From Brassica napus (taxonomy: Eukaryota; Streptophyta; Magnoliopsida; Brassicales; Brassicaceae): 64,000 nt of DNA. The position numbers were made by a program, and so were the translations under genes. The stretch covers positions 33,849,473-33,913,472 of the forward strand of contig NC_063449.1 of assembly GCF_020379485.1 (NCBI RefSeq). The letters are read 5' to 3'. This document shows positions 45,620 through 57,984 of this stretch, piece after piece (the stretch's first letter is position 1; each line of letters begins with the position of its first letter). Below the pieces are notes generated by a model, which ran no database searches, was not told the DNA's origin, and saw only the letters and a list, made by a program, of their open reading frames with translations.

Positions 45620-46520
45620 CAGTAAAAATTCTATAAATTAATAATGTTGAAAGTATAATATTTTATAAATTTATAACATATAATTTCATAAAATAAAAAA
45701 TATATTTGATTTTACTATATATGCACTATTAAATTTTTGAAATGCGACCTTCATATAACTTTTATCATATGATTTGGTGTATATAAAATATGTTTCATAG
45801 AATTTAAATGTAGTTTTAGATATAATTCTACTAAATATCATAAAAATATATTAAAATCTATCACACAATGTTTTTATATAAATTGTAATATACATATAAA
45901 TTCAGGGTATTCTCTCAAATAAAATTTTTAAAAAATCACCAAAAAAACTTCCAAAGAGAAAAAAATGATTAAAAGATGTTTCATTTCAGAGGTAAAAGAC
46001 TACTGTACCCTTACAATATAGATATTTAAATATACATAATTATCTAAATAATAATAATAATAATTTTTTTTCAAATAATATAATTTTGAATTCAAACATT
46101 TTTCAATTTTTTCCAAAAATATTAAAAATTATTTAGAAAGCCGAAAAATTATTATGGAAACTATTTTAAAAATATTATTTTTTTAATTTTAATACTTATT
46201 ATCTTATTTTTAATTCTAAATCCCACTCCCGAAGCCCAACCCCTCAAATCAAAACATTTAATCTATATTTGTTAACCATAGGGGTATTCCTGTCTATTTA
46301 TCTTTTAATGAAACTTATTTTGGTCATTTTCTTTATTGACAACTCTTTTGGTGAAAAATCTAAAAATTGTTATTTTAGAAAAAAATTCTATAAATTATTT
46401 TCATATGATAAACTAAAATAAAATATTATCTTATTGATTTGTGCCATATTTAAACCGGTCCAACTTGGGACTGAAAAAATTTATTAATTTATCGAGTATT
46501 AACTTATAGAGTTTCTACTG
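45620..46520. mobile_element. TIR element CAGTAAAA...CTACTG with TA duplication, about 0.9 kb
   Basis: The left end CAGTAAAAATTCTATAAATT and the reverse complement of the right end CAGTAGAAACTCTATAAGTT form 20-bp inverted repeats, flanked by TA on both sides. The family is common and noncoding in Brassicaceae. It contains a second element (about 45912-46385). Confidence 0.7.
45912..46385. mobile_element. Mutator-like nonautonomous element nested in a TIR element
   Basis: Left end CTCTCAAATAAAATTTTT...TCACCAAAA pairs with the reverse complement of the right end TTCTAAAATAACAATTTTTA...TCACCAAAA. The interior carries the TTAATCTATATTTGTTAACC signature also found near 6745, 7320 and 51430. No ORF. 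Confidence 0.6.
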
Positions 46521-47960
46521 TATATGTTTCGATAAATGTACAAAGCTAAAAATAAAATACATAATAAAATTGGTTACTCTTATAGATATAATCATTAAGT
46601 TAGTCAATGAAAATTTATTATGTTAATATACAATTCTTTTAATTGTGTAATGAATTATATATATAATAATCTATTAAGGATCCTAACGATTTTAAGAGCC
46701 CTGGCTTTTATCGTGAAATTTTGGGTCAAAAAGAGTTCAGGTCAAAAAATCAATTTGCAAATAAAAATATTTTCCTATATAGTATTTAGTTTTTGTTCTC
46801 TAAATAGCTTTCAAGGACAAAAGTTTTCAAAAATAACTTTCAGTAGTGGATAAAAATACAATTATATATTTAATCACAATTTTACTTAATTATTTAATAT
46901 ATAATAAATAAATATTAAAAGTTAAAATACTAAAATTGATTTTTTTTTTCAGAAATATATTTTCAGTTTGTTTCTTTCATTCATCAATGCCTTCAAAAAC
47001 GTGTAACTGGACATATTGATTTAAATGCATATTTAAAAAATATTACTGAATATAAAAAAAATTTCTAAAATTTTACGATGATATTTTTAAATATTTATAA
47101 TATCGTTATAAAATTTAGATATTAAATACATTAATATCATCTTAAAAATTCAGAGAGATATTACATATATTCAAGCATATATTGGTAAGTGTCCATATAA
47201 TTCAGATTTAGTAAGGTATTCATAATATATATTAGTGAAGGTTTATGAATGTACTTTTAAATACACATATATGAACAAATTTCTAAAGTTTATGAAGATA
47301 TCACGCATATATATCAATATATTTCTAAAGTTTTGGAAGATATATACATATTTTAGTAATTTTTTTAAATATGCATGTAATTCAGTTTAAGAAAATATGA
47401 TATATACACACAGGAAAAGATCTTTCTAAACTTTTTTAAGAAAATTATTCTGCATTAAATTAAAAATATTTGAGAAAAAAATCAAAAAGTTACAAAATCA
47501 ACTTTTTGATTTTAAATATTTTATTTATTTTTATATATCTCTGAAAAAGATAAAATTACCATTTATCTTTTAAATATAACTTAATTTGGTTATTTTGATT
47601 CTTGTGTACTAGTTTGGAAACAAAATATGTTTTAATACTATTTGAAGTAAGTTATCGACTAAAATAATTGCGTATATTTTTACGTATGATTTTTAAAAGT
47701 GTGATATATGTAAAATAATGTGTTATGAAATATAACAAATATCATATTTATTAAAAGCAGGTGTATGTTCTACATTATTTATATAAATATCCCTAGCTGC
47801 GATATTTTTATTTATAATTTTGCTATCCATTATTATCAATATTCAAAATAAAACAGATGAATTTATATATACCCTTGAACTTATGACGGATATGACGTTC
47901 CCAAATCTAGAAGATGAAAACTTGATAAGACACGTAAGAATATAAATGAGTGAACCAAGT
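46521..47960. other. AT-rich intergenic DNA
   Basis: Very AT-rich; the ORF 46620-46853 has no recognisable domain. Words like TATCATAAAAATT and CATATATTAGTAA are repeated loosely at 47020-47400, suggesting an old repeat. Confidence 0.4.
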
Positions 47961-47968
47961 AGTTGGAT

Positions 47969-48754
47969 CAGTGGCGGATCCATAATCAAATTTTACTGGG
48001 GGCAAAAATATTTTTAACAAATTATATTATATATAACAATATAAAAATTGAATGTTCATGTTATTATTATATTTTAATTTTAATTTTTAGTATTTGTGTA
48101 TGTTTCTTGCTTATATTAAATAGAGTAAATATATGAAAATTAACTTAACAATAACCTATATTTGTAGATGCAATCTATTAAATAGAGTAAATATATGAAA
48201 ATTAACTTAACAATAACCTATATTTGTAGATGCAATCTAACATTTAAATACAAACATAACATATAAAAACTAATAAATATAATTAGTATTAAATCTATTA
48301 TATATTATAACATTTTTGATAGTAAGATGAGTAAAGCTATAAATGGTATCTATGTATATATTGTCTATGTAAGATGTGCTAAAACATTAAAGTTTTAAAC
48401 AATAAACAGAAATAAAAAGTGTATATTAAATGGAAATTCATAAATGTATATCCTAATTAAGAATAGAATGAAAGATTACCAATTTAAAAATGATTTGAAG
48501 AAAAGACTAAGGAAACTATTATATAAAAAACATTCAACATTTGACATAACTTTACAAATTAAATGGTTAATACCAAAAGCGTTTCTGGACATTAAACTTC
48601 AGTTTTCCAGAAATAATCTGGCTTCAAGATACGTGGGGGCATAACAAAGATTATGAGTGGGGGCATCAGTTGAAAACCTTTATACTTTGCATTAATCTAA
48701 CAATTTTACTGGTGGCAACTGCCTCCTTCCTATAACAAGTAGATCCGACCCTGC
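47969..48754. mobile_element. Nonautonomous hAT element, 786 bp
   Basis: Begins CAGTGGCGGATCC; the reverse complement of its end reads GCAGGGTCGGATC. A perfect 8-bp duplication AGTTGGAT flanks it (47961-47968 and 48755-48762). The interior is AT-rich with GTGGGGGCA words near both ends and a 62-bp tandem duplication (about 48114-48238). The ORF 48444-48644 is not convincing. Confidence 0.82.
48114..48238. repeat. 62-bp tandem duplication inside the hAT element
   Basis: Two adjacent, essentially identical units (TAGAGTAAATATATGAAAAT at 48121 and 48183). Confidence 0.9.
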
Positions 48755-48762
48755 AGTTGGAT

Positions 48763-49825
48763 CAGAAACCTAGCAGGTTAATCTGAGTCTCACGGGGACA
48801 TGACCATTCATTTAAAAATGAAAGACGTGTAATATACCATCAATTTCATTATCTTCGTTTTGGATTAGAGGACTAGAGGTTGAATTCTTCTTCAATATAC
48901 TGTTAGCCATGTTTTGAGATTGAAGTTCAAGACCATATCAAAAGAAATCTAATACAGTGTTTATCAATACACAAGTAATATTCTTTAATATTTTATCTCT
49001 TATTAATAAATTATAGAGGATATGATAAAATAATACTTTTGTAAAACAGAAAAAAATTGAAACGAAATATATTTTTCAATAATGTATATAAGCAGTACAT
49101 TTTTATATACCACTATAATAGCGTATATAGTTATTACCTTTTCACCATATTTTCTTATCGGCTTTCTACTGTTCTAATGATTAATAACGGAGTTCAGTTT
49201 GTACATAAAGCAGTATCAATTAAGTTTTTTTAAAAATAGATTTTACAATTATTCTAAAAGACTTTTACCTAAGGCTCGCTTCAAGATACAAGGAATTTGC
49301 ATCTAATGAATCAAAAGTATATTGCCATATATTTCTCCAATGTATTAAAATCTGAGATTTGTTGTTTTGCTCCCCACAGCTCACACTTCGAGTTTTCATA
49401 GATTCTTCTTGTTTCTACTCTATCTTTTCAAAACATATTTCCTTAATTTCTTCGCTTATGTTGGACTGAAAAAATGTATATGGTAAAAAGGAGAAACTGT
49501 ATTCTTCAGGTTCGGAACTAGGAGGAATGTATCAAGTTAATAGCATATACATGTAGCCATGTAGACATGAAGCGTGTAAGAAACACAAAGTTGGCAGAAA
49601 AAGTTTGTCCGTAAACTTTTTGCGCTAGCGTAATATCAATATACAAAGAGAAAACTGTAGGTACATGGAGTTGATAACAAAAGCAAAATTACACGATTTT
49701 CTGTGTTTTGGTGATTTGATATGAATCGTGATAAAAAAAAAGGATTTGATACGAGTTTTTGTGCTGCAACAGATTAGTGCATACATGAATAAATTAATAA
49801 TGAACTCATATAAATTAACTACAAG
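48763..49825. other. Intergenic
   Basis: No gene, RNA or clear element boundary recognised. Confidence 0.4.
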
Positions 49826-50040
49826 GTCGTGCGTGGTCTTTAGACGGATTCTGGAATGCTAAGCAATCCAGATTCGAATACATTACATTACATTTTACTC
49901 TGTGGCTACGTAATTATGTATCCATGTTTTAGTTTTTATTCAAGTATTTAGAGTGAGAAAGTCTATCTGTGAACCGTACCATATCCGATTAGTATGAGTC
50001 TTTTGGGATAGCTTCGAGGTTAAACCAAAAAGAAAAAAAA
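49826..50040 (+). mobile_element. SINE-like sequence
   Basis: GTGCGTGGTCTTTAGACGG (A-box-like), then CCAGATTCGAATAC (B-box-like GATTCGAAT), a body ending AGCTTCGAGGTTAAACC, and an A-rich tail. No clean target duplication was found. Confidence 0.5.
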
Positions 50041-50891
50041 ATCTTTATGAATTTAAACTTTTTAAGTGTTCACCTCGGTTGGTGAAAGTGTACGCACCTC
50101 CCGAAATGCAACGTGTGTGTTGTTAATCAAAGAACATGGGCGTGTGCGTGCGTTTGAGTGTGTAAACGCTTTGACCAGTCAAACAACTCACACTTTGCCC
50201 CTTTCCTTAGAGTCTTGCTTACACAGTTGCATCTGTGTCTACGTAGACGTCAAAAGAAAACCATGGCTAGTGACTAGTGAGTATTATAGTGTTTCAAAGG
50301 ATCTCCATATTTTCTTAAATATAACTTAAAAATCATGATCAAAGTCTAAAGTAATTTCCAAAGCTTGTGATGCCACTAAACTACATGCACGGCCGGATTT
50401 TTAGACCAAGATCAATGAAACATTAGTATTGATTTCTAAAACTTTTGTATGCTTTTAACATAAAAACAGATGTTCAAATTATTTAAAAGAAGTTATAAAA
50501 TTTTATAATAAATGTGTAAGAGTTTAAAATTCTCAAATCAGGTCTTGACTAGATGACATAACTTTATATGTTATAATATTCTTAAAAAGAAATACTAAAG
50601 TTTCCTTTGTTAGATATTTTGTGTCATGTTTTTGAATTAATATTTTTAACTTTATATTTTTGATGTAAACTAACTAAGTAATAACCCGAAACTAATTAAG
50701 ACAGTAACGTAGAAAAAAGGTTTTAGAGATACATTTCTGAGTCAATAATAAAATAAAATAATAATTAATACGGTTTTTTTTGTTTTGTTGACAATTAATA
50801 CGGTTTTGCTGTCAACATTTCGATTTAAAGTGGAGAAAAATGTCATTTTCCAGAATAATCCTTTGATTTTTTTAATAAAAAGCGAAATCAA

Positions 50892-51133
50892 TACTTTCCG
50901 CTGTTTTCAAAGATAGATTTTTTAATATTTTCACACATATTAAAAAAAGCACATTAAACTACCATAATAAATGTATTGTTTTCTGTAATTTTTAAATTTT
51001 AACAACTTTTAATCAATAATAATTCAATAAAATTAATTAATTTTTTGAAGTTTACAATTTTTTCACAGAAAACACAAAAATGTATACAAACTTTTTTTCT
51101 AAAAAATATATCTTAATGAAACAGAGGAAATAT
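50892..51133 (+). mobile_element. MITE copy A (about 240 bp)
   Basis: TACTTTCCGCTGTTTTCAAA...; its end is the inverse of a related sequence (reverse complement TATATTTCCTCTGTTTCATT). Closely related to 54907-55158 along its whole length and in the same orientation. Confidence 0.7.
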
Positions 51134-51283
51134 AATAATTGAATAAAAATACACGGGTGGACGAAACCCAAAATATCGAAAATGTAGATTTAGAGATCGA
51201 GGAATGGATATGCTTATTATAGTTAAGAAAATATAGTTTTTTCTCTTGATAAGCGCACAAAATTCAATTACGTATCTTTTTGG

Positions 51284-51585
51284 GCAATTCTCTCAGATAT
51301 CTTTTTTTTTAAGTTTTTGTTAAAAAAATAGCCCTAAAAAAATGATCAAAATAGTCTTTTTTACTTTGAAAATTTTAATTTTAATTTTTTATTTTTAAAA
51401 AATTTGAAACTCTATCCCCAAAACTCACCCCTTAACTATAAACTCTAAGTCTAGATTAGTTAACCCTAAAATTAAAATATATTTTTGCCTTTTAATAAAA
51501 TTTTTTTGGTTATTTTTCTCATTGAAATATATTTTGTGACAAAAACTAAAAAAAAACTATCCCAGAAAAAAAATTTATCTTCTTT
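51284..51585. mobile_element. Mutator-like nonautonomous element, about 300 bp
   Basis: Inverted ends CTCTCAGATATCTTTTTTTT and TTCTGGGATAGTTTTTTTTT (reverse complement of the right end), with the interior signature AAGTCTAGATTAGTTAACCC. Noncoding. Confidence 0.6.
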
Positions 51586-52634
51586 TAGTTTAACATTTTT
51601 ACCGTAGATATAACAACATATTTATCATAGACGGGGTCTGTCTGCTCTTGTAAAGGAGATTACCAAATACATATTTCACTAACTAATACTCCATCTATTT
51701 TATATTAGATAATGTTTTATCATAATGCATAAATATTTGAAACACTACAGTTATCAAAATATAACATTGAAGTATAATTTAAAATTAATTTAACTAAGTA
51801 TAAATAAATAATATAAATACAACTGGTTATACTGTTTTTAATAAAGTTAAAGTTAAATAATTTTGTGCAAACATTATATATTGTGAAACAATAAAAAAAT
51901 TTTAAACATCATGTATATAAAAATAAAGTATTATTTTATGGCGTTGCCAAACCTTTATTATGTTTAGAGAATTAAGATTAATTATTTTAGTTAATAAAAA
52001 CTCTTAAGTATAACTTTAGGAAATACAACGTATTGACTGTCGTTTACAAGCCTTTGGAAAATTTTATGTCCATTAAAGTATAATTAGTTTAGTTAGTTGA
52101 AACATACCTTTAGAAAATCTAACATATATACGAACTGTAACGCAAGTGTCGAATTCCAAACTGAAAACATTTCAATAAGTTTACAATTTAAGGAAATTTT
52201 GGGCTAGGCTCACATATATCATTATGTCAAACTTAGATATATATATATATATATATATACACATATTAAAATTATGAGATTCTCTGAAATCGATATATAA
52301 TAAACAAAAGTTGTCAGGACGGATATAATTCAATATTTGAAAAACAAGATTCGCATATATATTTCAAATTAAAATAAAAAAGGCTAATTTCATTGCTTGT
52401 TTATATTTTTCATTAACAAATATTTTAAAAGCCTACATAAATACTACCGTCACTTCACTTTTTTCCTTCATACTCTCATCTTTACTGACTTACTCTCTCT
52501 TTTTCTCTCCTTTTCCCGGCATAACTTGTGCGTGGTCCTAAAGTCCATAACCTGTTTCATCCATAAAGTATAGTTTGCTTCAGTACCTATTACTCTTACT
52601 AGTTTCGAATTATATTCAAACTAAAAAAAAGAAA
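51586..52634. promoter_or_regulatory. Upstream region of the PRE3-like gene
   Basis: AT-rich, with a (TA)n run at about 52237-52259. A CATAAATAC phrase at 52435-52443 (about 190 bp before the ATG) could serve as TATA, followed by a CT-rich leader (TCTCTCTTTTTCTCTCC near 52492), common in highly expressed plant genes. Confidence 0.35.
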
Positions 52635-53002
52635 ATGTCGGGAAGAAGATCACGTTCGAGGCAAGTATCAGGAACTTCAAGGATCTCAGAAGAACAGATC
52701 AATGATCTCATTATCAAGTTGCAGCAGCTTCTTCCTGAGCTCAGGGACAGTCGTCGCTCCGACAAGGTAGGCTAAATATAAGAATTTTACTTGATATACG
52801 TTATATGTATATATGGCATGAAAATGATGAAATATAGATTATATCTTGACAGGTTTCAGCAGCGAGAGTGTTACAAGAGACGTGCAACTACATAAGGAAT
52901 CTGCACAGAGAGGTTGATGATCTAAGTGAGAGGCTATCTGAGTTACTTGCAAATACAGACACTGCTCAAGCTGCTTTAATCAGAAGCTTACTTACCCTAT
53001 AA
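52635..53002 (+). CDS. PRE3: Atypical (non-basic) bHLH protein, PRE3/ATBS1/TMO7-like
   Basis: Two exons, 52635-52766 and 52853-53002, joined at an AAG/GTTTCA boundary in phase 0, encode 93 residues: [20 protein letters not shown], the helix [20 protein letters not shown], the loop, the helix [20 protein letters not shown], and a leucine-rich tail ending IRSLLTL. The basic DNA-contact region is absent, so the protein cannot bind DNA. In Arabidopsis this family (PRE3 = ATBS1 = TMO7) dimerises with and neutralises inhibitory bHLH proteins to promote brassinosteroid, gibberellin and auxin growth responses; TMO7 also moves between embryo cells. Length, intron position and sequence match that ortholog group nearly residue for residue. 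The 3' UTR has TTC and AAT microsatellites. Confidence 0.96.
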
Positions 53003-53009
53003 TTCATAT

Positions 53010-53059
53010 CTTCTTCTTCTTCTTCTTTTCTACTAATAATAATAATAATAATAATAATA
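53010..53059 (+). repeat. (TTC)n and (AAT)n microsatellites in the 3' UTR
   Basis: About six TTC units followed by about nine AAT units just after the bHLH stop codon. Confidence 0.85.
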
Positions 53060-54906
53060 GTATGTGGATTTGTTTTTCTATAGATGATATGACCTTATAG
53101 ATTTTGATGTTATGAGTTAGTCACTTCTGTGTCGGTCATAAATATTCGCTTGTTTCCTATATACAACCTTTGCCCCATTTTCGGTTAATTTGTTTGTCTC
53201 TTTCTCGAATTCTGTTAGGGTTTTGTTCACCCATAGACTTGGCTTCATTCCTACCTTTAGTTATCTTTTAGTCATTTAAAGCAAGTCCTAACAACAGATC
53301 TTACATAAAACGACGAATTTGTAACATAAACATACTACTCTAACAATTTCATGTTATATTATACTGCGATAAGAGGAAGCCTTACAATTGTTCAAAAATA
53401 GAGTGGAAGCCTTACAATTCTTCGAAAATATTAACGAATTCTTATTTCAAAACCAAGAAATATTCAGAAATTTAAGATACATAATACCGACTAAATGACT
53501 TTGATTCATTTCCAATTTTTTTAAAGAACATATTGAATCTAGTCCACTAGCTAGTTTTTGGTGTTGACGACATATATTGTCGAATGCCATAACCTTTGGG
53601 GACAGAATAGTACCATTATGAGTTTATGGGGTAATTAATTAATAAAGTAATTAATTAGTTTGGGACCGATCGAGGCATCGATAAAACAATGTCATATCCG
53701 CGTATTAGCATCTTGAAGGATTGGAAGATTATATGTTTATGGACAACAAAGTATGGGGTGAATTTGAGGCTATGCACTCAAAAAAAGGAAAAAAAGCTGC
53801 AAATTTTATGACATGACCTAATTAATTCATTTTTGCCAATCTTGTTATATATATTTTACTTTTGTAGTCTTATTTCCTTCCCACCGAATATGTATCCTTT
53901 TTTTTACAAGATATTTTTGAATATTAATAAATTACATTACAAATGAGAGGATTTAACAAAAAAATTACATGCATATGAAAGAACACCTACTTCATCTTTC
54001 ATATTGTTTTTCTTTCCTTGTAAGTGGCTTTCATATTGTTTTTCTCGAGTTGTAAAAATCCTAGTATATTATTACCCACTTTCCCATTAGTCCTTGACGG
54101 TAGCCCATAAGCATTTTTTAGTTAGAGGTTTCATGAAATGCCATTTTGGTGCACTGCTTTTCAAAGACAATATTAACACCAAGGCAAACTGAATCTAATA
54201 AAAGAGACTGCTACAGTGCTACTTCAACGTAGGGCGTGATTTATAAAAAATTGGCTGTGTAATTTTTGTTGCAGATGTATCTGCTGTAGCTTTTACATTT
54301 TTACTACAACCTATAAAATATTATTTTAGAAAATAAAAGTTTTACAACCATTTTTATTATTTTTTTACTGTAATTTTAGAAATTGATTTAAATTGTGATT
54401 GTTATTTTTAAAGACATTAGATAAAAACTAAAACTAAAGTAGGTATCTACAACGCAATCAATCATCCTTATAGTAATATACTGAAACTTAAGTGATTAAC
54501 GCTTTTTTTTTTTTTAATTAACGCTCATTTTTTAGAGTGAAAATTTTCAACATTATTAAAAACGATACTTATTTAATTTTGAAAATTGTATTTAAACTAG
54601 TTGTATTTTTGAATGAGCACGAAGAGAATGTATTTTTTGCAGAACTATCCTGTATTTATGGTCTTTTTGCTAATCCCTTTTTAAAGTTGTTCTTTCTTAT
54701 GTTACGAGACTAAACTACACTATTAATACAGATTGAAAATTACAAATTTTGATAAAAAAAAATTTTGTATTAATTTAGTATTTGGTGTCCAAATTATCTT
54801 GGTCAAAGAGTTAGCCAATAATTATATTGCCCCATAATTAAATAGCTTATATAATAAAATTTTGGATTATATTTCTCTTCAAACATGAAAATCTTCCATA
54901 ACATAT
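53060..54906. other. Intergenic
   Basis: No gene recognised. AT-rich with scattered repeat words. Confidence 0.4.
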
Positions 54907-55158
54907 TACTCTCTCTGTTTTACAAAGATAGATTTTTAGTGTTTTCACACATATTAAAGAAACACATTAAATCACTATAATAAATTTATCATTTTTTGTA
55001 ATTTTTAATTTTACAATAATTTTTAACCAATAGTAATTCAATAAAGTCAATTTATTTTCTTGAACATCATATTTTTTTTTCATAGAAAATACAAAAGACT
55101 ATTTTTGTGAAACAAATTTTTTTTCTAAAACATCTAGCTTAATGAAACGGAATGAATA
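54907..55158 (+). mobile_element. MITE copy B (about 250 bp)
   Basis: TACTCTCTCTGTTTTACAAA... to ...CTTAATGAAACGGAATGAAT, with inverted ends of CTCYSTYYGTTT type. Collinear with 50892-51133 (shared words TTTTCACACATATTAAA and TAATTCAATAAA). Confidence 0.75.
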
Positions 55159-55309
55159 CAAAATAGTAATGGACGTTAAACTGTGGGCCCGTGGCCTATC
55201 TAATTTTATTTATAGCTATACTCGTTTATCATATATTACAAGATAACAAAAAATATAACGAAATGAAGAAAAAGGTTACACATATTTTCTGACAATCTAA
55301 TGCTCAGCC

Positions 55310-55480
55310 GAGCAATCAACAACGACATGCAAACTAAAGAAATCTACGGAATCTTCCATGACATCCAACGGATCGCCTCTGCGTTCGTCGCTACCATCGT
55401 GATAAAAATGTTGAGGTCGATATTTTGGCTAAACGAGTCCTAATGGATGTTTCTGCATTAAGCCCATTAGTAGGGTAAAC
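55310..55480 (+). pseudogene. LINE RNase H-like relic
   Basis: With one frame change, translation gives KEIYGIFHDIQRIASAF and then RRYHRDKNVEVDILAKRVLM, matching the final strand/helix of LINE RNase H domains (N-x-E-A-D-x-L-A-K-R). Of a different subfamily from the fragments at 2959 and 4249. Confidence 0.65.
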
Positions 55481-56004
55481 TTTGGGCCCGAGGCCTTTTT
55501 CAATTTTAAGAAATATGTTTGAGCCAAAAAAAGCAATAGGTTACACATGTATGATTTACATCACAATATAAATAATTTAGTTCTTTAACTAAAGGGAAGT
55601 TGATAATTTGGTAAACTCAAAACAACAAAATATTGAAAATCCATGGGAAGAGTCAGGGCACGGGAGTTGCACGTGACAAAGGATTAGTCAACTGGTAATT
55701 AATAGGTTACTCTGACAGGAAGTTAATACACGGAAACTCCCTATGCATTCTCTCTAATTATAGTTTATCCAATTTTAATTAAATTTTCCCAATTTTCTTT
55801 GCTTCTCTAATCTCCCAGCCCAAAATATTTCAAGCACTCTGTATCAATTTGGAATCCAAACACATTTCGATCCCACCAACTCTAATCTCCACGTTCTTCC
55901 TTTCGCCGGAGGAAGAACGTCGGTGAAGACGACGGTGCGAAAGATCGATCTATAGCGTTTTACATTTGTCCAAGGGTTTTATATAATTAGACCATAGGAT
56001 TAAC

Positions 56005-57984
56005 ATGGGGAATTGCTTTGAATCTTGCTCAAAGAAGAATGATAATAAGAGTGAAAACGTTGACTCCTCAGTGAAGTTGAAACCTTTTTCACGTAAGCTC
56101 TTCTCAACCTTTTGATATATCTCCTTCTTCAATTAACTATATTCATACTGGAATCTTCTAGGGTTTCTCTGAATCTTGTGAGTTAATGCATTTCTTAGGT
56201 TATTTAGGGGATTAGGTTTATGTGTAGTTTTTGGATTCGACGATGATAGAAGAAGACAAAGCTCGATTCCCCATGCAGGATCAGTGATGAGATTTTGAGA
56301 ACTATAACATTTAGTACAAATTTAAATAAGATTTTGGTTTTACCAATTTGGGAACTCTATGTTTATGTATATTAACTCATATGCCAATGTTTCTTTTGCC
56401 TATACTCTAATTAATTTGCCATGACACCATGTTCTTGAAGTAGTTAACTTTTCTGTTCATAATTTCCCATTTTGATGTAAGAATGTGGCACTGTCATGGT
56501 TCAGAAGGTGATAGTGATTCTGAAAGAATCTCGAATCTTTCGTATCCATGGAGTTTAAAACCTCTGATTACAAGAAAGAGTGAAGCTAGCAGCGCTCTAC
56601 ATGCACCGAGCAGAGAAGGAGACGTAATGCATCCCCAACATTTGAAGTCCTTTACGTTAGATGAGCTAAGGAATGCTACAGGAAACTTCTGTCCAGAGAG
56701 TCTCATTGGAGAAGGAGGGTTCGGGTTTGTTTACAAGGGTTGTATTAATGGTGGACCTCGAATCGACCTCGCTGTTGCTGTTAAGAAGCTTAAAATTGAA
56801 GGGTTTCAGGGCCACAAGGAGTGGCAGGTAAGCTTATTTTCAATATTTTGTTATGATTTCTTAGAGCCGGATCTGAAATTTAAGGAGGCTATAAACATTT
56901 TTAGGCTAATCTTCAAAAAAATTCGACAATTTGGAGATCATATGGTGTGTGTATAGGACCGGCCCTGGATTTTATCTGGCTAATATATTGAAAATGTTTT
57001 ACTTTTATATTGTTTTCTCCAAAAGAGGGAAGTGAATTATCTTGGGAGATTGCATCATCCAAATCTGGTGAAATTGATTGGCTACTCCTTGGAAGACGAG
57101 AACCGTCTTCTTATCTATGAGTATATGCCTAATGGAAGCTTGGAAAATCATTTGTTTGAAAGTAAGTAAAGAAACTCTTTTCTAAATCCAAAACTTATGT
57201 TTTTTTTTTCTTTTCATTACTCATGGCCTGAGTTATGCTCCTTCTAGGAGGTTCCAATGTGCTTTCTTGGTCACTACGTATGAAAATCGCGATTGGTGCT
57301 GCTCGAGGACTATGTTTCTTGCATGATGCTAAGGACCAAGTCATTTACAGAGACTTCAAAGCATCAAATATCCTTCTCGATTCAGGATTCAACGCCAAAC
57401 TCTCAGACTTCGGATTGGCCAGAGAAGGTCCAAAAGATGACCGTTCACACGTGACAACTGAAGTCATTGGTACACAAGGTTACGCAGCTCCAGAGTATCT
57501 AGCTACAGGTTTCTATTTACTCACTGATTCCATGTACGTACAAATAAACACAACACAAAAATTTCTAAAACACTTTGGTTTGCTTCTGTTCTGTTCCCCG
57601 TCAGGTCATCTAACTACGAGATGCGACGTCTACAGTTTCGGTGTAGTCTTGCTAGAGATACTCTCAGGACGTAGAGCCATAGACAAAAGCAGGGCTAGAG
57701 AAGAAGAAAACCTAGTGGAATGGGCGAAACCTTACTTGCGGGACAAGCGAAAAGTTTTTAGGATAATGGACACTAAGCTTGTGGGTCAATACCCTCAGAA
57801 AGCAGCTTTCATGATGTCTTTCTTGGCCTTACAATGTATCGGAGAGGTTAAGGTTAGACCATCCATGCCTGAGGTTTTGTCTCTTCTTGAGAAAGTACCG
57901 AATCCAAGACATAGAAAGAGTAGAAGCAAAGGTTTTGCTACCAACTCTTCTTCTGTCTTTAAAACGGTTTCTCAGACGCACTGA
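56005..57984 (+). CDS. Receptor-like cytoplasmic kinase, RLCK-VII/PBL type (At1g74490-like)
   Basis: Five exons fit in phase: 56005-56092, 56505-56827, 57026-57161, 57248-57508 and 57605-57984, giving 395 residues. The N-terminus MGNCFESC carries Gly2 and Cys4, signals for N-myristoylation and palmitoylation, so plasma-membrane attachment is expected. Kinase motifs are complete: [18 protein letters not shown] (catalytic lysine), [10 protein letters not shown] (the Y-R-D catalytic loop usual in this subfamily), LSDFGLA (DFG), then [10 protein letters not shown] (activation segment) and [11 protein letters not shown]. Relatives act downstream of surface receptors in immunity and development; the partner here is unknown. 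The first ATG (56005) is chosen because it gives the myristoylation signal. Intron 2 (56828-57025) holds a hAT MITE. Collinear neighbour of the PRE3-like gene in Arabidopsis as I recall it (PBL29). Confidence 0.92.
56863..56967. mobile_element. hAT MITE relic in kinase intron 2
   Basis: Ends AGAGCCGGATCTG and the reverse complement CAGGGCCGGTCCT; flanking 8-mers GATTTCTT and GATTTTAT share 6 of 8 bases. Ends resemble those of 43986-44171. Splice sites are unaffected. Confidence 0.6.
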
